A program made the translations under genes and the position numbers. DNA of 64,000 nucleotides from Formicarius rufipectus (taxonomy: Eukaryota > Chordata > Aves > Passeriformes > Formicariidae), in assembly GCA_013399695.1 (NCBI GenBank), contig VXAU01000683.1, forward strand, positions 1,958,780-2,022,779, in the 5' to 3' direction. The notes beneath the pieces were generated by a model that saw only the letters and a program-made list of their open reading frames with translations, did not search any database and had not been told where the DNA came from. Position 1 is the first letter of the stretch, and each line of letters opens with the position of its first letter. Positions 1 to 11,259 of this stretch are shown piece by piece.

Positions 1-680
1 GGGGGGGGGGAGGGGCAAATAAAGAAAAAAAATACAGAACTTTCTGGGATATTTTTTATGCTGAAAATGTTTTATATTAGGCAAGACATGTTCAGTGTTG
101 GCTGTAACAGCATTATATTAACATATGAAATACTTATGTGCAGAATGTTTCATTGAATTGGTAAAAAATACTTTTCAAATTCTTGCATATTTTTGCTCAT
201 TTTTCAGGATAATATGGAGAAAATATTTTTATTAGTTTGTTTTGTTTTGTTTTGTTTTTAAAAACCAGGTTCAAAATTAAATGGGATGTGCTTTAGAGAA
301 TATTTTTGTTTGTCGGGAGAAAATATCAGTGGTTGGAAAATATTATCCTTCATTTAAAAGGCCATCCTCACAGTGCCTAGCTGTGTTTTACAATACAATC
401 AATCCTAAACCACGTGAATTTCTAAAATACCTTTTTTTAATGAAATTAAAGGACTTGACAAAAGCAAGCATTATACATTTGATTTGCAAATAAAAAGGGA
501 TGCCCACAGAAACATAAACTTCATGTCCAAAAAGCACTAGTATGAATTACCTTTCCCAGATAACTTTCAATAACCTTCTCTTTCTGGAGCAATAGTGATG
601 ACCTTCAGGCTTGTATCTGATGTGACTGTTCTTTTTGAGGGCTTGTTAGTGCCTGAGAACACTTATTTTCTGCCTCACAG

Positions 681-900
681 AGAAAGCACAGGTTCCTAAG
701 AAATGGAGAGCTTTTCCGAACTGACAAAACACTTCTATGATGATATTCAGCAAATCTCATATATGATGCCCAATGTATTCAGAGATGCTATCCCTAAATG
801 TTCAGATACTGCATTTGATCAGGGCCATGACCCTCTTTGGAGCAGCGTGGAAGTTTTCGAAATATGCTGCATTCATTTTCAAAAAGCACGAAAGTGGAAG
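681..900 (+). other. candidate coding exon A, unidentified gene
   Basis: An AG acceptor ends at 680 and a GTAAAT donor follows at 901. From the ATG at 703 the block is open for 66 codons; an in-frame TAA lies two codons upstream, so 703 would be a true start or the upstream part is non-coding. The protein begins MESFSELTKHFYDDIQQ and has a protein-like composition with no low complexity. I do not recognise the family. It is on the opposite strand to ADGRG7 and lies beyond that gene's 3' end. Its phase does not join cleanly to candidate exon B, so an intact gene is not shown. Confidence 0.25.
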
Positions 901-1069
901 GTAAATCTGACCACACTTCTTAAACCACATTATTTACAATTCAAGATGGTGTTCTTGTTTTATTAAAACCAGCAATGACAGAACATATTTGCCCAGAGAA
1001 CAGAATAAAGAAATACAGTTTCTAAAAATTGCCTGTCTACATTTTCTGGGTTTTTTTTTTCTCACACAG

Positions 1070-1212
1070 GAGAGAATGGGATGAATCAGTATAACTGTTT
1101 TCATTTGTTAGATGAGAGCCCACTAGAACAAGGCCTTACCACTATGCTCAGAGTCACAAAGAGGGAAGAACTGCTTGCACATCGCACACCTGTTTTGCTT
1201 CCTTCTGTCCAG
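1070..1212 (+). other. candidate coding exon B, unidentified gene
   Basis: A long T tract and CACAG acceptor precede it and a CAG/GTACTC donor follows. After two phase bases it is open for 47 codons, reading NQYNCFHLLDESPLEQGL in its first half. Exon A ends in phase 0 while this frame needs phase 1, so the two do not splice in frame as drawn. It may be a decayed gene, or an exon may be missing between them. No family is recognised. Confidence 0.25.
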
Positions 1213-2372
1213 GTACTCTCCTCTTCCCTTACTTACCACTTCATCATCCAGAAACTCTTCTCCCCTCTTTCTTTCAGCTTTTTTTGTATTGAATAATACT
1301 AATAAAAGGTCGTTGGAAAAGGAGGAGAGCTTATACTTACTCATAGTCTAAGTTTAGAAACCAAACTCTCTTAAAGCCTAGTTCAAGGGACCCCTCTTCC
1401 AAGCTCCCCATAAAGACAAAGGGCAGAGACACAGAGAAAAAGGTGCAGCCCAAAGTCAGTTCAGAGCAGGGTATGCTACCTGAAGCACTGCCAGTGCTGT
1501 TCTGATGACACCTAGCTGCCTCTGGAATCAAACACACTCCCTAGAACAACCTAATGCTGGGAGTGCTGTGAATAGGGCCTATGTTCAATATTTATAAAGA
1601 GTTTCTTTCCTAGGCTGTTGCTTCAAGCATCTAATTTTTTTTCCATTTTCTCATATGAAAACGGAGTCTTTTGTCTAATTGCTATTTATAAGGAAGAAGT
1701 TTTAGTTGGGAAATTTAAAAGGGCATTGAAAGATGCAGATTTTTTTCTGGAAATACCAAGAAAACATATTGTAGAATTATTAAGTAGAATTTGTACCCAG
1801 AACCAACAAGAACTATGCTGTTTGTGGATTAACCTTTTGGTTTCTGATTAAATTGAATTGTTACTTATGAAAGGAAGAGGAGAACTACAGTGCATTGGCT
1901 AGGTAAGCATGTTCAACAGGCCAAAAAAATACAAAGGACACAAATAGATGAACTTCTATATATCTGTACTGGAATATAAAACTGTAATAACCTTAGGCCA
2001 TTTCAAAGACCTTCCTCAGTGGCGTGGAGTACAAGTAGCATCAAGAGGATCTAGCACTGCATTGCTGTCTTACAGTCACAGTGTCTTCCTAGCAGAGGGT
2101 CCTGCCTTTGTCTCCTCGAGGTCTCAGCTTATGATCTATTTTGAACTACCTGCAGTGAAAGGACTATGTCCAACATTCGAGATACCTGTGAGATGTACGT
2201 AAAACAAACCATGGACAATGCAGAATTATAGTTTACATATTTGCAGGTTTCTAACTTTGGCTATGGAAGGGAGACAAGGAAATATTATCTGGAAAATTCT
2301 ATGTTGGTCAAAAGTTTCCTGTGAATGTTTTTTAGGCTGTAACTTTGAAACATTCTAAGTTTTTGAATGCAG
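1213..2372. other. stretch between candidate exons B and D
   Basis: It contains an open plus-strand block of 78 codons from about 1618 after a CTAG acceptor at 1613, but with no convincing donor and a phase that does not match exon B. I see no known element here. Confidence 0.3.
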
Positions 2373-2470
2373 ATACAGTGGTTCCTGGAAAACAGGAAAC
2401 ACTTGGAAAGCTTTCTCTTGAAGACTGATGTTCTGAAAGCATATGGAACACAATCTGGAGTCCCTGAAGA
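2373..2470 (+). other. candidate coding exon D, unidentified gene
   Basis: The acceptor is TTTTGAATGCAG and the donor is GA/GTAAGT, close to consensus. The 98 bases are open for 32 codons plus two bases and read QWFLENRKHLESFLLKTD in the first part, a helical, charged peptide. This has the best splice signals of the three plus-strand candidates. The protein is not recognised and linkage to exons A and B is unproven. Confidence 0.28.
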
Positions 2471-2636
2471 GTAAGTGAAAGTGTGGGGTTAATATTTTGC
2501 TGTTAAAACCACAAAAGATTAGTCAAATGTTACTTGATTTGAAAAACAATCACAAAGCAATTTTAAGTAACCACTAATAATTGCATTCATATCTTGAAAT
2601 AAAAGAAATACTTTCAATCAGAACCTTATCACAGGA

Positions 2637-2745
2637 TATGCCAAGTCAGAAGGGACCCACAAGGATCACCAATTCCAACTCCTGGCCCTGCACGGGACCA
2701 TCCCAAGAGTCACACCATGTGCCCAAGAGTATTGTTCATTATTCC
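2637..2745 (-). mobile_element. CR1 LINE 3'-end fragment
   Basis: The block GAAGGGACCCACAAGGATCA followed by a run like CCAACTCCTGGCCCTGCAC is the reverse of a CR1 3' untranslated end. It is short and diverged, with no reverse transcriptase part. Confidence 0.7.
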
Positions 2746-4819
2746 ATGTCACTGTGGGTTTGCAGAAAAAGTCACCTCATTTGCATGCTGTAATGGCTTA
2801 GTTAGCATGTCTCAGGACTGTATCACTACCCTCAGCTGGACAGGATGAAGGTAAGACCTGGCTGAGCATGCCATAAGTATTAAATGTGGCTGGTGTGTCT
2901 TATCAGTACTTCAGTCAGACACACACAAAGAGAATCAAGACTTCAGCATTTCTATACCCGTCCTTCCAAATTCTCATTTTAAGGATTAATCAGGAATATC
3001 CTGAACTTTCAAAAAAGAAAGGCTCATGGTTTTAAAAAATTAATCTTTCTTCTCTGTTCATTATTTCAACTTTAAATCCTGGGCATAATCTGCCCATCAG
3101 TGTAGTAATAATCACCTCAGGACTTCCTGCACAGAGAGTTTGCAGATCTGTGTACTCATTTTTTAGACCAAACCGATAGTGAATAACTTCATGTTTGAGG
3201 ATGGGGAGGTTTTCATGTATTTCCAATTAGCTGTTTTGTAGAAAATACCTGGTGATGTAGTAATGAAGAATCCGTTACTCCAAGTACTTCATACTTCATA
3301 TGCCTTATATGGATGAGCATAGTTATATTAATACAAACCCAAGAATCCATCAGGCCTGTGGGGAAAAGAAGATGCAGGCGCTTTCCTGTAGGCTTTTATC
3401 CAGTAACATCATAAAAGGTCTCAAGCCGTGAAGCTCTAGTTACTTCCCTGGGACTCTTTCCAACAACTAATGCAGAGGTTGTTTTCCTGATGTTCTTTCT
3501 GAAAATAATTCTATACATGATTTGGTATAAGAAAAGCCACTCATATAGGGTGGTCTTTTCAGTGCTGACCCTGGAATAAAATCCCACATTGATTTGTACA
3601 ATGGTAAGAGTTTTATATGTGACAGCAGAAGGATAGCATCCCTTTCTGAACAGAAATTCTGGATCCCTGCTGCATTCTTAAAGAAGTCTATCGTTCTGTA
3701 TCATCCACTGTCTCCAAGATACATTGTAAGCCTGATAGTCTGCTTTGGTATGCAGTATGTACACAATAACAGAAACACAGAGCAAAGAGGGATATAGTTA
3801 TTTTGGCTAGATTCTAAATGAATGTGAGGATTAAGTTTACGTACTGAAATGTAGCTATGCACTTAAGTGAAGATTGAATTTCAGTTAGGCTAAAAGTGTC
3901 TTCAGCTTCTTGCCTCCTAAATTCCATAGATTTTTAAGAGCTGTATTTCACCTGCCTTGCACTAACTTAAGTGGGTTTTCTGTAGCCAACAGAAAAGGCA
4001 GGACTGAGCGTTGTTAGCACTATTTTTCTGAGGACAGCTCATATCCGTGACTTGCAGATTTTTTCCATTAAAGAGCTTCAACACAGTTTCCTGATACAAC
4101 ACCAGTGGTGAAAGAGCAAATTCCTTCCTGTACTGTAGCTGGCTCCCTTATCACAACTGTGCAGTCCTACCCTCTGGTCAGCAGTGAGAAACTAATTGAA
4201 GAAAATTTTGCACCAAACACCATTACCTTTCATACCAGATTGAAGCAGAGCATAACTTTTACCCTCCAAGAAGCATGGCTGTGTGGACTTGCCTCCTCAA
4301 TGCCTTCGCTCCACTTCTTGTTTTCCTCAGCTCCTGCCTGCCTGTTCACTAGGCAGCACATCTCATGGGAAGGAACCTCATGCACAAGTTTTCATCTAGG
4401 TAATAAGCATGCTTCTTGAAGTCTCTTCCTTCTTCTTCCCTAGCAGAGAACTTCCAGACTGCCAAACATTTACTGTGCTCTCAAAGTAGATCCAAAAAAC
4501 AGTGAGTCAGAATCATGCTGTTTTGGACATGTGTAACTAGTCACAAGACACAGTGAAGAAGCTAGTGCTGTGCTGACCTGCAAATATACTTGGAGCACAG
4601 TGACACATAGCCAGGCAGCTCTTGCTGAACATTTTCCAGCTCACACATGTAGTCCAAATTCTAAATGTTTTAGAAGAATTGCCTCTACAAATGCAAAACA
4701 TAATAATGAAACAATGAGGATTGAAAACTGCTTGGTGAGTGCCATCAGAAACAGAACATCACACAAGTTGAGTACATAACGTGGAAAAGACAGGTGTTCT
4801 TGTATTACAAGGCACTGTA
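2746..4819. other. ADGRG7 3' flank, no clear gene
   Basis: This lies downstream of the ADGRG7 remnant. There is one open plus-strand block at 4087-4399 (104 codons between an ACAG acceptor and a TAG/GTAATA donor), but it is not recognised and is out of phase with candidate exon D. TFG, the next gene in human order, is not visible and would lie left of the window. Confidence 0.4.
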
Positions 4820-5008
4820 TTATGAGAGTTTTTTGAAGGAAGCTGAGATTTTTGCTTTTAACTGTGGACATCTGTCTGCATTCTTTAGTTCTCCAAGTAG
4901 TTCCCTTTCAGCTTGCAGTATTGCTGCTAACTGCTGTACTGACTTAAAATGTGCTCTTCGATAATTAATAAATAGGTAAAAAATAATGTCAGCCACTCCT
5001 TGAGATAC
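4820..5008 (-). pseudogene. ADGRG7: ADGRG7 exon: TM7 end and cytoplasmic tail
   Basis: After the acceptor ATTTAG the frame is open for 62 codons to a TAA. It begins VSQGVADIIFYLF, which fits the TM7 motif NTTQGLQIF of ADGRG7, at a point where adhesion GPCRs often have an intron. The tail end CPQLKAKISASFKKLS fits human RPRLRVKMYNFLRSLP. The human tail continues for about 30 more residues, so the TAA may be premature or the tail may simply be shorter. This exon itself carries no clear lesion. Confidence 0.7.
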
Positions 5009-5026
5009 CTAAATTAAGAGTTTTAG

Positions 5027-5135
5027 TCCATATATGCAATCACCATATTGGAAAGATTTTTTTTCTTAGTTGCCAGAAATACGTTGTTGAATGCCTTGAT
5101 TACTATGAAAATTTCTCCTGCACACAGCAGACCTG
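5027..5135 (-). pseudogene. ADGRG7: ADGRG7 remnant: possible TM5 end and third intracellular loop
   Basis: One minus frame reads EIFIVIKAFNNVFLATKKK and then NLSNM, comparable with the TM5/ICL3 segment of human ADGRG7 that contains TSTKKVSSMKK. There is no clean acceptor or donor and the frame ends in TAA. If right, this is all that is left of TM4-TM6. The match is short and could be chance. Confidence 0.4.
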
Positions 5136-5352
5136 TGTTGCTGTGCCAGTGACCAAGCTATCAGTGCTTGAAAGCAAACTCAGTTTATACCTGTAATGTG
5201 AGCAGTAATGGGAGATTATTAAATCACATGGCGCTAAACCAGAGAGAGAGAGACTGACTCTAATTGCTCTCTACTGATCCCCTATCTTTACAGCTTTCCC
5301 TGAATGTACTCTGTACTGTAAAAGTTGCCATATATACAACTTTAAATCTTAC

Positions 5353-5723
5353 CCCATCCGATTACTGACATGGCTGTGAGGAAGTGTCCAGGCAGGACCT
5401 TTGTGACTCTAAGCAGCAATAAGTACAACGGTGCAGAATTGACTGCTGTCCACATGAATGTTGCCAACAAAACTTAGTGCAGTAGGACAGCCACAGCCAC
5501 AGCTGTACACCAGGAGTCTGCAGCAGGATCTACCATGCCAGATGTGAGTAAGGTGTTAATGGTGTTATCATAGGGAAGGTATTGCTGGTGGCGGCTGGTA
5601 GTATCAGTGCTCTGATTCCTGGTGTTATGGCTTTCCATTCCAGAGATGAAGATGATGTTAAAAATGAACATTGAGAAACAGAGACTCACCAACTTCCATG
5701 TTACAGATGACTTTTGAGCTGTC
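5353..5723 (-). pseudogene. ADGRG7: ADGRG7 exon: TM2-TM3, stop in TM3
   Basis: The frame reads QKSSVTWKLVSLCFSMFIFN (TM2), a diverged first extracellular loop, then CTAVAVAVLLH (start of TM3), TAA at 5476-5474, and resumes VLLATFMWTAVNSAPLYLLL, ending SVIGWG before a G/GTAAGA donor. Human has a Tyr where the TAA stands (CTAIAALLHYFLLVTF), so a Tyr codon became TAA. At the 5' side the phase left by the TM1 exon needs one base before ACA GCT, but the bases there are AATAA/G rather than an AG acceptor, so this splice site may also be damaged. Confidence 0.92.
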
Positions 5724-5854
5724 TTATTGGTAGGAATAAGTTTAGGGGGAAAAAAAAAGTAGAGCAAAATAAGAAAAAAATATAAAAAATATCCTCATTT
5801 CTATTTACACTAAAAGCAAGCTAGAGAGTACAGCCTTTAATATAGACAGAAGCC

Positions 5855-5951
5855 AAAAAAAAAAAAAAAGAAAAGAAACAAACCAAACAAAACAAAACCA
5901 AACAAACAAACAAAACCAAACAAACAAACAAACAAACAAAAACAAAAAAAC
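5855..5951. repeat. A-rich (AAAC)n simple repeat
   Basis: A 15-base A run is followed by AAAC/AACA units over about 90 bases. It lies in the intron between the TM1 and TM2 exons of the ADGRG7 remnant. Confidence 0.9.
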
Positions 5952-6223
5952 CCCTTCGTTTCAGAATTATACCATCATACCATCAGACAACTTACCAAAT
6001 CCATCAGTTTTGTCTGATTTCAACCAGAATAGGGACTACCCAGCTACTCTTAGGACTGTACCTTGTCTAACAGCAGTTTGGGATGCATTTTGCTTTTTCC
6101 GTTCTGCTCTTTTTGGAATCATTTTCTTCAGTGTTAAGAAGTAAAGCAGGATAAAACAAATATTTCTAAACATTCTCCAAAGTGCAAAAATAATAATAAA
6201 CCTCCACGTCCAAACTTCTTAGC

Positions 6224-6320
6224 ACAGAGTCGATTAGGTTGGAAAAGACCTCTGACAATATTGAGTCCATCCTATCACCCAACACCACGGTGTCAAGTAG
6301 ACCATGGCACTAAGNGTTCC
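6224..6320 (-). mobile_element. CR1 LINE 3'-end fragment
   Basis: GGTTGGAAAAGACCTCTGAC followed by a run like ATTGAGTCCATCCTATCACC is a diverged, reversed CR1 3' end. It contains one of the two N bases (6315). Confidence 0.7.
6315..6315. other. ambiguous base N
   Basis: A single N stands in CACTAAGNGTTCC inside a CR1 fragment. It marks an unresolved position, not a gap of known length. Confidence 0.99.
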
Positions 6321-7350
6321 TGCAGTCTTTAAAACACTGAACTTGATAGAATTGCTAAAATCTACATTGCCACAAGTAAGATGAGAAACTTGCATTCATC
6401 TATAATAACTACAGTTCTGTTGGCAAAACTTTGCTCTTTGTTCAAAGGACGATCACATGATACCATTAGTCATAGGCATGTCCATTAAGGAAATTTGCTG
6501 CAATTGTGTTTGTGTTAAGGAACTCACAATAAAACAGTAGCACAAGCTACTAGCAGAAACATAACTGTTTAGACATTGTAATACCAGAGTAAAGGGAAGG
6601 TCATGCTGGTGGTAGAATACTGTTACACATTTTTAAAGCCCAGTATTGAGAGAGATAGTGAACAGAAAAGCTCAACTTGCACTGGTCTGTGTTGACAACT
6701 CCCTGGCCAGGGTAGTAACAGATTTCAGGGAGGTAACATGTAATGCAACAGAAATGGCAGACCACCCTTATCCCATGGAGATGGCACAAATGTGACTCTG
6801 GGAAGATACCCAGATATTAGACATGGTGACGGGAGCCTGTGGTGAAAGGATCAGCCCTTGACTTTGTCCTCAGTAGCACACTCTGCCTGCTTTGTGGTAG
6901 CTGGTGAGCCACCCTGTCAAAGCCATGGAAAGGCTTTCCTTGTCAGCAGCCATTGCTGTGGTTCCTATGGAAAGCTTGGCCTGTTACCATAGTGAGCTTT
7001 TCCATACCCTGTCACTGCTTTTCAAAGCTCATCTATTTTAAGGTGTATCTAATGAATAGTAATTATATATATTTCCTCAAAATAAAAGATCAACATTAAC
7101 AAAAACATTAAAATTTCATCTAGGTGAGTGACATGGCTGAGAGATCTTGTGTCTGCACTTAAACCAGTAATCCATGCTTACTTCCCAAGTCATGCTATGT
7201 GATTTAGCCATTTTTAAAAATATTTGCTAATCAATAGTATTGAAATATGTTCTAAACTGGCTACTGTTAATTCTTTTCCTAAAACTATATACAGAACAAT
7301 ATATTGTAACTTAGTGTAAAATACTTGCAGTTTTACATCTTCCCTCTTAC

Positions 7351-7463
7351 CTAGTGAATATTTGAAACAAAATGGTAATAACCAGATCAGCCATGGATAA
7401 TCCAACACCAGTATAGGAAATGTACTCCAAAGCCTTTGCATATTTATATTTGATCTGAAAGGC
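7351..7463 (-). pseudogene. ADGRG7: ADGRG7 exon: TM1, frame intact
   Basis: The acceptor is TTTTCTAG and the donor AG/GTAAGA. The 113 bases read AFQIKYKYAKALEYISYTG then VGLSMADLVITILFQIFT, matching human TFKKDYQYPKSLDILSNVG and the first membrane helix. Phase enters at 0 and leaves at 2, as needed before the TM2 exon. No stop or splice damage is seen. Read alone this exon would look functional. Confidence 0.9.
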
Positions 7464-8777
7464 CTAGAAAACAAATTGTATCAGTTAAATTAGATGAGAA
7501 GAGATAAATTTCTTTCTAAAGTTTTTTCTAGTTACACATAAAGTAAAAAATATTTTAGTAAAGTTATGACTCTTGCAAGGCACTGCCAAAATTTTCAGGT
7601 CACACAGAATTATTCTGGATCTCAAAACAAGAGAAAGCTTGTGAAGAATGCAAAAAAGAGATTCAACAATGTAAATCAAATATTCAACAAAATAGCATAT
7701 TAAATTATTCATAGAAAAATGTGAGGTGACACAGACTGGAAAAAGCAGCTTTAACTTTTCATACTGGTGAGCATTCTGAATGTTGGCTTTTTGGTCTAAG
7801 GTAAGATGTTATCAAGAATTATGAACTGAAACCAGTCTTTGTTGGTATATTGACAATAAAGCAGCAAGTAAATGTAAATGTATTCAGTGAAACAGAAAAT
7901 ACTCTTCTATTTGCATAAACAGATGGGAATCTTCTGTAGAATGCAGTCACTTTGTTCCATAAGGACATGTGTAAAATAAAGGGAAATACAGAAACAAGTA
8001 AATGGTACAAATATAGAAATTATGTCGTATGAAGACAGAGTAAAAAGCAACTCTGAAATCCTTACACTGCTGAAGTTAGTGACCACAGATGTGTGATTTT
8101 ATCCAGGGTGTGTTTTGTTTAGAGAAGCTGAAATAAATACTGAAAGAATAACAAACGTCAGAGACAAACAGTCATTCCTAAAGAGTCTTGTTAGTACCAG
8201 AGGGGAATGTATAAAACTTTGGTAGCAGGCTTAATATTTACAGAGCAACTGCTTTTTGCAAATATATAAGCAGAGGAAGTAGGTAATGCTAAATCCTTGA
8301 AGTTATTTACCTAGCACAAGGCAGTGCCACAGCTAGCCCACGTTCCAGGCTACTCTACTGTTTGTCTGGTGGCACCTTAGACTTCAGACATAGCCTCACT
8401 CAACAATCAGCTGCAGCAATGGAGGTGCAGAGCTGGAGGCTGCAACAGCTGAGCAAGGGGAATGAATTCGACCAGTCTTCCCTGATACTGGGGTGCGTAA
8501 GTAGGCAGACATAGCCACAATCTGTGTCAGAGGAAGCCAGGACTTGCCAATACATTCAGCTCTCCAGCAGCTTGGGCACAACTTGCATGCCCCAATTTGC
8601 CAGATCTGCCACAGGTCAGAAACAAGTACATGGGGACAACTCAAACTCCCGTGCCTTCTAGCCCAGTGAGCCTATGCCCCTATATATCAATGTGCTGGTC
8701 TTACAGTTGAAAACAACCAAACAAACGATAAAAACCAAAACAGACTCTTCACATTGAAGAAAAAACAATGCCCTTAC
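7464..8777. other. ADGRG7 remnant intron, nothing recognised
   Basis: This lies between the GPS and TM1 exons. I see no repeat, exon or RNA gene in it. Confidence 0.5.
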
Positions 8778-8927
8778 CATCAGGACAGCAAAATTAGTAG
8801 TGTGGCTTCACCTGCATCTCAAGAGCTGGTCTCTTCCTTTTGCACAGCTGGTGATGCTCCAGTTATTGACAGCATAGTCCCAAAAGACACAGGCATGATC
8901 ACACAGCTGCAGTTTGGAGGTGTTGTA
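8778..8927 (-). pseudogene. ADGRG7: ADGRG7 exon: GPS, second GPS cysteine replaced by stop
   Basis: The acceptor CAATCCATAG and donor ATG/GTAAGG bound 150 bases in phase 0. It reads YNTSKLQLCDHACVFWDY, then a Cys-containing loop, then LLRCR, TGA (8810-8808), SHTTNFAVLM. Human has RCRCNHTTNFAVLM at the GPS, so the second Cys of the motif, which pairs in the GAIN fold, is now a stop codon. A TAG seen just upstream is the splice acceptor, not a second stop. Confidence 0.94.
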
Positions 8928-11014
8928 CTATGGATTGGGATGGCAAGGAGAAAAAGTGGCTATAGAAACATAAAGAGACAGGCACCAGCAAACAGTGTGT
9001 ATGACAATTATTTGATTTGGAAAGTGGAGCTGCCAGCTACTAAGACATATATGGGTTTCCAGTAAATCTTATGAAATATATCAATAACAACATAATTTTG
9101 CATTTTGGGCTTACATTATGTGCCTTTCTCAGTCAAGATTGCCAGTGAAACTACCCATTTCTGTGAATTATTCAGGTAATTAGGATTCAGATTCCCATTG
9201 ACTAAGCATTAAACAACTGCCAGTTGAATTCTGCGTAAGCCAAACAACAGCTTTCAGGTATTAGCAGCACAGTATTGCTGCCAACCGGAGCTGAATCCAC
9301 GCTGTAACAGGAAGCAAACAATGATAAATGCTGTGAGCCATCCCCTCCCCTCCTGCAGCACAGCAGTGCTCAAGCTGTCACACATCAAACAGTGTGCAGT
9401 CATTTTTAGACAACATACTTCTGCCCGATACCATGGTTAGAAGTACTTTTTAATGAAACAAGCACCTTAAGTGCAAATAATGAGTGAACACAACTATTCA
9501 CTATTGCTGATGACTTTTTGCACAGACACAGTTGTAGTGTCTTAGCAAGAAGCTTATAAGCCTTGGCTGTTAATAAGACAACCTGACTGATTCAAGAACA
9601 AAAATGAGAGTTTATTCCTCTTCATCTAAAAGTTACAGTTCTATTCAGGAATGGCAGAAAAGGCTTTTTTCTCCTTCTCTTGTTTACATTCTTGCATCTT
9701 TATGTTCCACTGTGCAGGGATTTCAAAAGCACAAGAAGGAACTATCTTCACACACAGTTATGCATATTTCTAGGACTAATACACTCCATCAAAGCTACCT
9801 AACAACACACAGCTATAGCTAAATATCAACTAAGATATATTTTATAAAATTGGTGAATTCACACAGTTCTTATCTATCTTTAATTTTATTAATAGACCTC
9901 TTCACTTGTATCATTCCGCAGATTATTAGCAGACTTGTCCTCTCAGTTCACTGTTAGCCAAGGTCATTTTGCAGATTCCATCGTTATCATTGAGTCCTCT
10001 GTCTTGGAAACTGCTTCTGACTCAATAGTCTGAAAACCTGCAGCATGCGTGTTCCAACAATTCAGAGAATTAGGTAGTTCTATTAAAAATAAAGAATAAA
10101 AGTGGGAATAAAAAAATCTATTAAAAGTTTGTTTCAGTACTTTCCTTAGAAATGGCACATTTCCTGTAGCTCTTAACTGTATGGATCCATGGTGATGATT
10201 ACTGATCTGTCATATGCATATATTTGAGTTTAAAAGCTTTGTTAAATATTATAAGAAGAAGCCAACTACTATTTTTTTGAGAAACCATGCCAAACATGAA
10301 TAAGTATTATCTTAAAATTCAGGTTTTTCAGCAAATGGACACTCAGATAGAACATTTCCTGCAAGAAAGCAGTAAAACCTGGAACTCTTTCCTGGCGGAG
10401 AGAGTCAAAACAAATCACACAGTGGTTTTAACTGGAAGCAGGAGATAAAAATAGTATGAAAAATGAACAGTCCCTACATTGGCAGGTTTATTGGGCTGTG
10501 TTGACTTTTTCTTGTTTTGATTCTTTTCCAAAATTTTGATCATCTTCTGGAGAGAAAAACTGTCCTTCAGCGACCTGGGTTTTTTTTATTCTCGATATAG
10601 GACTAATGTATACTTGGACCAATCCACTCTGGCATACCTATAAATTTCTATGGAATGCAATTTTTCTTGCACATGTCTTAGTTTAGCAGTACCGAGTCAG
10701 TAATATCATCTGTTAAATACAGAAGTTGAAAAAATGTTTTCTATGCCACATCTTTTGAATAACCTTCACTTTTTGTCACCTATGCATCCCACAAACTCTG
10801 TCAAGGCCTTATGCCAAAATATCAAGGCACCATAAAAAATAAATAAATAAATTAATAATACAAAAAAAAATAAAAAAAGAAAATAAAAGAAAAACGAACA
10901 AAAAAACAGACAACAACAACAACAAAAACTCTGCTGGAGTCTCTTTCCCCAGGTCCTGAAGACATATAGTGGGGCTGGTCCAAACAGAACACGGTATTGC
11001 TCACAGAACCTTAC
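8928..11014. other. ADGRG7 remnant intron
   Basis: It contains an A-rich low-complexity run at about 10838-10926 (AAT, AAC and A runs). Otherwise I see nothing in it. Confidence 0.5.
10838..10926. repeat. A-rich low-complexity repeat
   Basis: A mix of AAAT, AATA, A-run and CAA units over about 90 bases, inside the intron before the GPS exon. Confidence 0.85.
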
Positions 11015-11167
11015 CATGGCACTGAAGGCTATTTCAACACTGATCATTATCCCACCATCAATGTTGCCAGAGATGTTTCATTTAGACAAACTATTGTTAC
11101 TCTTGACTTGTTCTTGAGTAGAAGAGTTTGTCATTTTGATACAGGAGAAATCCAACTCTTCCATTGT
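11015..11167 (-). pseudogene. ADGRG7: ADGRG7 exon: GAIN strand GFLLYQNDKLF, frameshifted
   Basis: The first part reads NGRVGFLLYQNDKLFYSRT, a near match to human CGFVVYQNDKLFQSKTF. The last part, just before an ATG/GTAAGG donor, reads IMISVEIAFSAM, matching human SASVDMVFSPK. These two parts lie in different frames, so an indel sits between them near 11100-11120. In the second frame there is also a TGA at 11080-11078. Either lesion would end the protein before the GPS. Confidence 0.88.
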
Positions 11168-11259
11168 CTAATGAACCTTCACAAGGCAAAGAGAAAACTA
11201 GGTGTAGATATCAGAGAGGCTGGTGCTTTTGAAGAAGCCTACACTATGCTGTTTCACAC

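Noticed and set aside
3640..3850. Minus-strand peptide with CYCVHTAYQSRLSGLQ resembling a TM7/tail segment of ADGRG7
   Set aside because: The block at 4820-5008 is a much better TM7 and tail exon, including the end CPQLKAKISASFKKLS. The 3.7 kb match is short and has no splice borders.
8928..8930. A TAG in frame just before YNTSKLQL in the GPS exon
   Set aside because: It is the end of the splice acceptor (CAATCCATAG). The exon starts after it in phase 0 and is then exactly 150 bases, so it is not a stop.
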